Assembly: GCF_008329585.1 (NCBI RefSeq) | Contig: NZ_NPKP01000001.1 | Coordinates: forward strand, 62,001-126,000 | DNA: 64,000 nucleotides | Origin: Mycolicibacterium sp. P9-22 | Lineage (GTDB): Bacteria; Actinomycetota; Actinomycetes; Mycobacteriales; Mycobacteriaceae | Direction: 5' to 3' | Shown: positions 63,400 to 64,000 of the stretch, piece after piece | Layout of the letters: the number at the start of each line of letters is the position of its first letter | Position numbering within the stretch: position 1 is the first letter of the stretch | Translations under genes and position numbers: made by a program | The notes under the pieces: model-generated | Seen by the model: only the letters and a program-made list of their open reading frames with translations | Database searches by the model: none | Told to the model about the DNA's origin: nothing

Positions 63400-63460
63400 C
63401 GCGAGCAGACACGAATGGTCGTGCACGTAGCGATTTATGGACCATTTGCGTCTGCTCGCG
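63400..63460. terminator. Terminator hairpin after the P450 operon
   Basis: Arms 63400-63420 (CGCGAGCAGAC...) and 63440-63460 (...GTCTGCTCGCG) pair over 21 bp with two mismatches or wobbles and a 19-nt loop. Separates the catabolic region from the next, unrelated gene. Confidence 0.8.
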
Positions 63461-63527
63461 AGGGTTATCCCCAGGCCAGAAAGTCCGGCGCTGTGCGTTA
63501 GGTACATTCTGAGCAACCATCCACGGT

Positions 63528-64000
63528 ATGTCGTGGCGGGACGCATTCTCGGATAGTGGAGTCGCAAGCAGCCAACAACTGCTCACGCTGGTCACGCGTG
63601 GCCGGTTGCGGACGCTGATCCGCAACGGCGAGCTTATTCGAGTGCAGCATGGCGTCTATGCCGTCGTGGCACCGGATGACGCCTCCCGACTGCGAGGTCT
63701 GGACCTGCGGACCGGGCGCCGGTTGGTGGCATGCATGCATTCCGCAGCCTCGCTGTACGGCTTCGATATCGACCCCGACGGCCGCCTGCACGTCCTGGAC
63801 CCCGGCGTTCGGATCCGACCGACTGCGGACGTGATGGTGCATCAGCGAGTGGGCGCTCCACTCAGGATGGTCGGCGATCGCCTTGCCACCGCCCCAGCCT
63901 GGACCGCGGTCGAGGTAGCCCGGACACTGCGACGGCCGCGTGCATTGGCGGTGCTGGACGCTGCGCTCGGGAGCGGGTTGTGTACTGCCGCGGAGCTCGC
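63528..64000 (+). CDS. AbiEi-like/DUF559-type protein, C-terminus beyond window edge
   Basis: Open frame from ATG 63528 to the right edge, 157 residues visible. The N-terminus looks like a winged helix (SSQQLLTLVTRGRLRTLIRN then GELIRVQHGVYAVV), as in type IV toxin-antitoxin AbiEi-type proteins; such mycobacterial proteins usually go on with a DUF559/nuclease-like domain. CMHSAASLYGFDIDPDG fits that family. Outside the catabolic region; function not clear. Confidence 0.68.
   Translation, partial: MSWRDAFSDSGVASSQQLLTLVTRGRLRTLIRNGELIRVQHGVYAVVAPDDASRLRGLDLRTGRRLVACMHSAASLYGFDIDPDGRLHVLDPGVRIRPTADVMVHQRVGAPLRMVGDRLATAPAWTAVEVARTLRRPRALAVLDAALGSGLCTAAEL

Overview
The window is high-GC actinobacterial DNA, most likely from an environmental mycobacterium (Mycolicibacterium-like). 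It has dense operons with 4-nt ATGA/GTGA junctions, many GTG starts, F420-type luciferase-like enzymes, a mycofactocin-type dehydrogenase, small P450 ferredoxins with Cys replaced by His or Ser, and U-tract-poor hairpin terminators. I see no rRNA, tRNA, CRISPR array, insertion sequence or phage gene. Almost every gene belongs to CoA-dependent catabolism of a cyclic, steroid- or terpenoid-like, or alkyl-aromatic acid; the substrate itself cannot be read from the sequence.

Layout. 1-6139: an acyl-CoA synthetase (cut by the window edge) and an HSDL2-type SDR, divergent from a split B12 mutase (large subunit plus cobalamin subunit), an F420-type LLM enzyme and a CoA-transferase. 6127-13124: a 2Fe-2S ferredoxin divergent from a second acyl-CoA synthetase; two SDRs; a thiolase remnant followed by the mutase G-protein chaperone (MeaB); a DUF35 protein with a thiolase-like partner; and an enoyl-CoA hydratase. 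13177-25532: a KstD-like flavoprotein and an IclR regulator, divergent from a nine-gene overlapping operon (MhpC, MhpA and MhpB homologues, a second KstD-like flavoprotein, an LLM monooxygenase, an SDR, a cyclase, a hydrolase, an SDR). 25648-34839: a TetR regulator, 3Fe-4S ferredoxin, P450, amidohydrolase, two M24 proteins (the second degenerate), a hydratase and a two-domain CoA-transferase. 34846-45571 (minus strand): a kinase-like protein, two epimerases, a mycofactocin-type SDR, a TetR regulator, a compact acyl-CoA dehydrogenase pair, SnoaL-like protein, an amidohydrolase, and a Rieske oxygenase with a small partner. 45884-54198: an amidohydrolase, two acyl-CoA dehydrogenases, CoA-transferase, hydratase, thiolase, a TetR regulator and an unknown protein. 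54209-61371 (minus strand): LLM enzyme and P450; then an operon with an emopamil-binding-protein-like membrane protein, TetR, and an ACAD10/11-like dehydrogenase and kinase as separate genes, plus an MDR reductase. 61613-64000: P450, ferredoxin, DUF1330 protein and an unrelated AbiEi-like gene cut by the edge.

A likely unifying feature is a dyad, GAGAAT-N3-ATTCTC, found perfectly at four promoters (6457, 9479, 40096, 45660) and in weaker forms at several others (39132, 61459, 61558, 15624). One perfect copy lies just upstream of the TetR gene at 39320-40039, which makes that protein the best candidate for the regulator of a dispersed regulon. I infer that acyl-CoA synthetases and CoA-transferases activate acids, P450s, Rieske and LLM enzymes hydroxylate them, flavoproteins and SDRs oxidise rings, MhpA-B-C opens an aromatic ring, and the acyl-CoA dehydrogenase, hydratase, thiolase and mutase steps feed products to central metabolism.
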